A stretch of DNA of 64,000 nucleotides from positions 145,061 through 209,060 of the forward strand of contig JAQTXH010000002.1 of the NCBI GenBank assembly GCA_028688905.1, given 5' to 3'. This DNA comes from Acidiphilium sp. Its GTDB lineage: Bacteria; Pseudomonadota; Alphaproteobacteria; Acetobacterales; Acetobacteraceae. This document shows positions 63,956 to 64,000 of the stretch, in pieces. Below the pieces are notes generated by a model. That model was not told the origin of the DNA, did not search any database, and saw nothing but the letters and a program-made list of their open reading frames with translations. How positions within the stretch are numbered: the first letter of the stretch is position 1; each line of letters begins with the position of its first letter. A program made the translations under genes and the position numbers.

Positions 63956-64000
63956 ATGACGCAAGCGCTGACTACCGCGATGACCCAACCCGATCTGATC
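63956..64000 (+). CDS. Start of a rightward gene cut by the window end
   Basis: ATG 63956 opens 15 codons (MTQALTTAMTQPDLI) that run off the window. There is no strong ribosome site upstream. The divergent arrangement with the flavin-reductase gene and the ~100-bp spacer make a gene start plausible, but its identity cannot be told. Confidence 0.4.
   Translation, partial: MTQALTTAMTQPDLI

Overview
The window reads as chromosomal DNA of a high-GC alphaproteobacterium. The family combination (Atp12-type F1 assembly factor, ELM1-like protein, lptF-lptG-lptD-surA-rsmA run, a [4Fe-4S] FNR-type regulator with its boxes, a PHB-type thiolase, many densely packed genes with 4-nt stop/start overlaps) fits the Acetobacteraceae. 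The acidophilic Acidiphilium/Acidocella side is the best guess, but this is inferred from recognised protein families and not from a database match. Two tRNA genes (Ser-GCU, Leu-GAG) are present; no rRNA, CRISPR array, prophage or intact insertion sequence was seen.

Layout. 1-3.0 kb: 3' part of a molybdate-type ABC ATPase, then a divergent NmrA-like oxidoreductase / LysR regulator pair sharing a palindrome. 3.1-8.8 kb: tRNA-Ser, a Wzx-like flippase, lipB, tRNA-Leu, the two-domain malic enzyme maeB and a membrane J-domain-like protein. 8.8-13.0 kb: acetyl-CoA synthetase, a small LprI-like secreted protein, an alpha/beta hydrolase and a zinc deacylase. 13.1-21.0 kb: a glycosyltransferase / ELM1-like / unknown 639-aa protein cluster, an AsmA protein, Atp12 and acylphosphatase.

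21.0-32.7 kb is the most distinctive region, a micro-oxic respiration island. It holds an FNR-type regulator, cytochrome bd oxidase (cydA, cydB, a two-helix cydX-like gene and a further 32-aa membrane ORF), its assembly ABC exporter cydDC, an OsmC-like protein and a persulfide-dioxygenase-like MBL hydrolase. Upstream lie a monohaem cytochrome c and an outer-membrane cytochrome-porin fusion that resembles Cyc2-type iron oxidases. Four FNR boxes (TTGAT-N4-ATCAA, one with a single mismatch) lie inside the island. A fifth precedes an acetyl-CoA acetyltransferase at 42 kb. All five sit roughly 40 bp upstream of a plausible start point, so the regulator at 21 kb probably controls the whole set and itself.

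32.8-48.4 kb: an isolated fliM, a FadL-type porin, an alpha/beta hydrolase carrying an in-frame 18-bp tandem repeat, a four-gene overlapping operon (methyltransferase, O-antigen-ligase-like protein, Tat-exported beta-propeller, sterol-desaturase-like hydroxylase), a kinase-like two-domain protein, the thiolase, and a YbhGFSR-type drug-efflux ABC operon. 48.4-52.9 kb: comM-like and radC genes joined by a 26-bp tandem repeat, a RidA protein, and a secreted CHAP-domain protein with a histidine-rich linker.

52.9-63.9 kb is a long leftward gene run for envelope and cofactor biogenesis: DUF3857/transglutaminase protein, pdxA, pdxJ, lptF, lptG, lptD, surA and rsmA, almost all overlapping or nearly so. 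A flavin-reductase-like gene and the first 15 codons of a rightward gene close the window.
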